A stretch of DNA of 64,000 nucleotides from Pilosibacter fragilis (GTDB lineage Bacteria > Bacillota > Clostridia > Lachnospirales > Lachnospiraceae). This document shows, one piece after another, positions 61,554 through 64,000 of this stretch. The stretch is taken from assembly GCF_032490495.1 (NCBI RefSeq), contig NZ_JAVYJB010000011.1:44080-108079 (forward strand). The letters run 5' to 3'. Below the pieces are notes generated by a model. It worked only from the letters and a program-made list of their open reading frames with translations. It made no database searches and was not told the DNA's origin. Position numbers and translations under genes: made by a program. Each line of letters starts with the position of its first letter. The first letter of the stretch is position 1.

Positions 61554-63145
61554 AAAATGCGATTATACTAGCAGCAGGAAAATCTGATCGTTTTGCTCCG
61601 TTTACATATGAAAAACCTAAAGGCTTGTTTCGGGTAAAGGGCGAAATTCTCATAGAACGGCAGATAGAGCAACTAAAAGAATCAGGAATAGAAAACATTT
61701 ATATAGTTATTGGCTATATGAAGGAAAAATTTTTCTATTTGGAGCAGAAGTATGGTGTTCATTTAGTTGTAAATAATGAGTTTGGCAAGAAAGGAAATCT
61801 CTATTCGCTTTATGTGGTTAGACAATACCTTTCAAATTCATTTATTTGTTGTGCTGATCATTACTTTGTCACCAACCCGTTTATAGAGGAAAATTCGGAC
61901 AACCGTTCATACCGTGCAGTATCATATCAGACTGGGAAATTCCGGGAATTTGGAGTTATGTGTTCAGATGCAGATGCGATCACCGATTTAACTATAGGTG
62001 GAAAAGACTCACTAGCCATGGTTGGACACGCATATATGAATGAGGGGTTTAGCCAAATATTTCGGAAACTTATGGAATCTGAAATAAATGACTTTGGTGT
62101 CGCTTCAATGTTTTGGGAAGAATTTTATGCAAAACATATGCGTCAGCTCACATTTTATAAAAAAGAGTTTTCGCCAAATGCAATTTTGGAATTTGATAGC
62201 ATCGACGATCTACGAATGTTTGATTCGGAGTTTCTTTTGAATGTTGATTCGGAAATAGTTACAAATATCTGCGAGACTTTAAAATGCAATCCTAATTCAA
62301 TTAGTGATATATCTGTGATTAATGCAGGACTTACCAATGTTTCGTTTGCATTTGAGTGCAATGGAGAAAAGTATGTCTATCGTCATCCGGGTGGAACAGC
62401 AGGAAATTTGATTGATCGTCAATCAGAACTTTTTGCACAGTTGGCAGCAAAAAAGATAGGTATTGATAAATCCGTGATACATATGGAAATAGCAGGATGG
62501 AAGATTTCACATTATGTTCAGAATGCCCAAAACTGTAACTTTGAAAAATCAAATGAACAGCTGACAGTTGCAATGAAGTATTTGCATCGTTTGCATGAGG
62601 TCGAACCAGATGAAAGCGTAAAAATCTTTGATAATGTTGCAGAAGGTAAAAAATTGATGGATATTGCATCTGCAACAAAAGGAAATCTGCGAAAAGAGTT
62701 TGCTGATCTTGTTGAAAAAGTAGAAAGGCTATATTCATTGGTAAAGGCCGATGCTAAAAGATTAGGGTATGGTTTAGTTCTCTGCCACAATGATACATAT
62801 GAACTAAACTATCTTTATGATGAAAAAGGAGAAATATACCTGATTGATTGGGAATACACTGGTTTAAACTATGCGGCGAATGATATTGGAAGTATTTTAT
62901 GTCGTTATGATTGGTCGGATGAGCAGATAGAGAGATACCTAAAGGCTTTTGTTGGTAGAACGTTAACGGAAGATGAACATCGGTATTATATTGCATTTAT
63001 CCCTATTTCAGCGTTTTATTTTTTCTGTTGGGGGCTTTATAAAGGTAGCGTTGGCGAGGATGACGGTTTTTTCTTCTTGTCATCTTACAGAAATTTGGTG
63101 AGATTTATTGACTTCGCATTGAAAAGTTATGGAGAAAAGGAATAA
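61550..63145 (+). CDS. LicC-LicA fusion: choline-phosphate cytidylyltransferase plus choline kinase
   Basis: 531 residues. Residues 1-230: nucleotidyltransferase with ILAAGKSDRFAPFTYEKPKG, LFRVKGEILIERQIEQL and the acidic site in SFICCADHYF, matching LicC. Residues about 250-531: kinase of the choline/ethanolamine family with HND at 413-415 (LCHNDTYELNY) and D433 in LIDWEYTGLNYA. One protein could thus phosphorylate choline and activate it to CDP-choline for the LicD next door. Overlaps licD by four bases and the next gene by one base. Confidence 0.88.
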   Translation: MKNAIILAAGKSDRFAPFTYEKPKGLFRVKGEILIERQIEQLKESGIENIYIVIGYMKEKFFYLEQKYGVHLVVNNEFGKKGNLYSLYVVRQYLSNSFICCADHYFVTNPFIEENSDNRSYRAVSYQTGKFREFGVMCSDADAITDLTIGGKDSLAMVGHAYMNEGFSQIFRKLMESEINDFGVASMFWEEFYAKHMRQLTFYKKEFSPNAILEFDSIDDLRMFDSEFLLNVDSEIVTNICETLKCNPNSISDISVINAGLTNVSFAFECNGEKYVYRHPGGTAGNLIDRQSELFAQLAAKKIGIDKSVIHMEIAGWKISHYVQNAQNCNFEKSNEQLTVAMKYLHRLHEVEPDESVKIFDNVAEGKKLMDIASATKGNLRKEFADLVEKVERLYSLVKADAKRLGYGLVLCHNDTYELNYLYDEKGEIYLIDWEYTGLNYAANDIGSILCRYDWSDEQIERYLKAFVGRTLTEDEHRYYIAFIPISAFYFFCWGLYKGSVGEDDGFFFLSSYRNLVRFIDFALKSYGEKE

Positions 63146-63861
63146 TGGTCACAGTAATAATTCTTGCGGGTGGAGTTGGTTCTCGTGTGGGTGCAGGGCG
63201 TCCGAAGCAGTTTGTTGAAGTACTTGGAAAACCAGTTTTGGCATACACAATTGAAATTTTTCAGAACAATCCTCAGATAGACGCTATAGAGGTTGTTTGC
63301 CATAAGAAATGGAAAGAGTATCTTACGGGAATGATCGAACAATATGGTCTGAGCAAAGTAAAGTGGATTGCAGATGGCGGAGATACTTTTCAAGATTCTG
63401 TAATGGGCGGTATCAATAATTTAAAGGACAAAATCAAGCCTGATGATTATGTTATGATACAATATGGAGCAGCACCATTTACATCGGATAAAATTGTCAA
63501 TGATGTGATCCGTGTGATGAAGGATAAAGGATCAGCTATTACAGCTACGCCATGTTATCAGTTGTTAGGAAGTAATGACGAAAATGCTACTAGCAAGACC
63601 TGGGTTGATAGGGATAAATATATTCAGATCGCATGTCCTTATGGGTTCAGATTTGATTATCTTCTGAATGTGTATAAGAGGGCAAAAGAGAAAGGCTTAA
63701 TTGAAAAGGTCGAACCGTATACAACTTCTTTGATGTATGCTCTTGGAGATAGATTGTATCAGGCGTATGGAGATCAGACAAATATTAAAATTACAACAAA
63801 AGAAGATCTTGCGTTATTTGAGGGTTATGTACTATTGCAACAAAGAAAAATGAAGCTATGA
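63145..63861 (+). CDS. IspD/TarI-like cytidylyltransferase with altered conserved residues
   Basis: 238 residues. N-terminal IILAGGVGSRVGAGRPKQFV and GKPVLAYTIE are typical of the IspD/TarI family that makes CDP-linked methylerythritol or ribitol/glycerol. But the usual R-x-x-SV reads DTFQDSVMGG, and the family DAARPF loop reads YGAAPF (MIQYGAAPFTSDK). The changes suggest a different substrate, perhaps a phosphonate or another polyol. Starts inside the previous stop (TAATG) and ends the cassette in this window. Confidence 0.75.
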   Translation: MVTVIILAGGVGSRVGAGRPKQFVEVLGKPVLAYTIEIFQNNPQIDAIEVVCHKKWKEYLTGMIEQYGLSKVKWIADGGDTFQDSVMGGINNLKDKIKPDDYVMIQYGAAPFTSDKIVNDVIRVMKDKGSAITATPCYQLLGSNDENATSKTWVDRDKYIQIACPYGFRFDYLLNVYKRAKEKGLIEKVEPYTTSLMYALGDRLYQAYGDQTNIKITTKEDLALFEGYVLLQQRKMKL

Positions 63862-63890
63862 AATTGATTTGATGAAATTAACCTAGATTA

Positions 63891-63925
63891 TTCACGGATC
63901 AGCCGTGAAAGTGGCTGAAAGCCAC
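63891..63925. repeat. Two short hairpins after the last gene
   Basis: TTCACGG/CCGTGAA (63891-63909) and GTGGCT/AGCCAC (63911-63925). They are palindromic like the element at 41451-41583, and TAGTTAC occurs just after, as it does in that element. No T-tract. Confidence 0.45.
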
Positions 63926-64000
63926 ATAGTTACTGTATTTTAGCTGAATATTGCTTTTCACCTATCAAGTGAATGAAAAAAGAGCATCCATTTGTGGTAA

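Overview
The window looks like a chromosome segment from a motile, low-to-moderate GC Clostridia species, most likely Lachnospiraceae. The genus cannot be fixed from the sequence alone. Evidence: Firmicutes-type flagellar gene order (fliF-G-H-I-J-K, flgD-E, flbD, motAB, fliM, cheY, fliY, fliOPQR, flhBA, fliA), a FliY with CheC-like and SpoA domains, cheC/cheD/cheV, a FliW-CsrA pair, strong AGGAGG ribosome sites, choline-binding-type wall repeats, and a TagB/TagF-like transferase of a kind common in Lachnospiraceae surface-polymer loci.

Layout. (1) 1-24508, plus strand: a very long, tightly packed motility operon. It starts inside fliF and runs through export apparatus, hook, motor, switch, sigma-28 (fliA), two rod/hook proteins, cheC, cheD, cheV, a soluble hemerythrin chemoreceptor, a ParA-like ATPase and a ComFB-domain protein. 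(2) 24503-28983, plus: a sigma-28-type promoter, then fliD, fliS, a probable chaperone and a nucleotidyltransferase-fold protein. (3) 29033-33944, minus: flgM-flgN-flgK-flgL-(unknown)-fliW-csrA. (4) 34073-41383, plus: a FliK-like/FlhB-C-like pair, two secreted proteins with wall-binding repeats, a lytic transglycosylase and two flagellins, each flagellin with its own promoter. (5) 41451-42947: a repeat-like palindromic element and a glycosyltransferase. (6) 42884-48609, minus: cheA-cheW-(33-codon ORF)-cheR-cheB-C39 peptidase. (7) 48725-53957, plus: a TagB-like transferase fused to a repeat domain, an EAL protein, and a membrane chemoreceptor. (8) 54054-63861, plus: a licD relic, then a visibly AT-richer cassette for phosphonate and phosphocholine chemistry: phosphoesterase, epimerase, nucleotidyltransferase, Rossmann enzyme, cytidylyltransferase-PEP mutase fusion, phosphonopyruvate decarboxylase, licD, a licC-licA fusion and an IspD-like protein.

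How it fits together. Early flagellar genes make the basal body, hook, sigma-28 and probably its export-controlled antagonist FlgM. Eight sites of the form TTAT-N15-GCCGAWAA (one with CAAT, single changes in the -10) stand before the filament cap, FlgM operon, both flagellins, cheA operon, chemoreceptor and two less expected operons. They appear to define the sigma-28 regulon here, with a -35 element that differs from the textbook TAAA. FliW-CsrA and two GGA-containing sites in the major flagellin leader indicate post-transcriptional control of flagellin.

Most interesting points: sigma-28-type promoters drive not only flagellar genes but also cell-wall-binding proteins and a surface-polymer transferase/EAL operon; the chemotaxis operon is divergent from that surface operon; and the nearby cassette could decorate the envelope with phosphocholine and a phosphonate. 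A link between wall-binding proteins, phosphocholine decoration and motility is inference.
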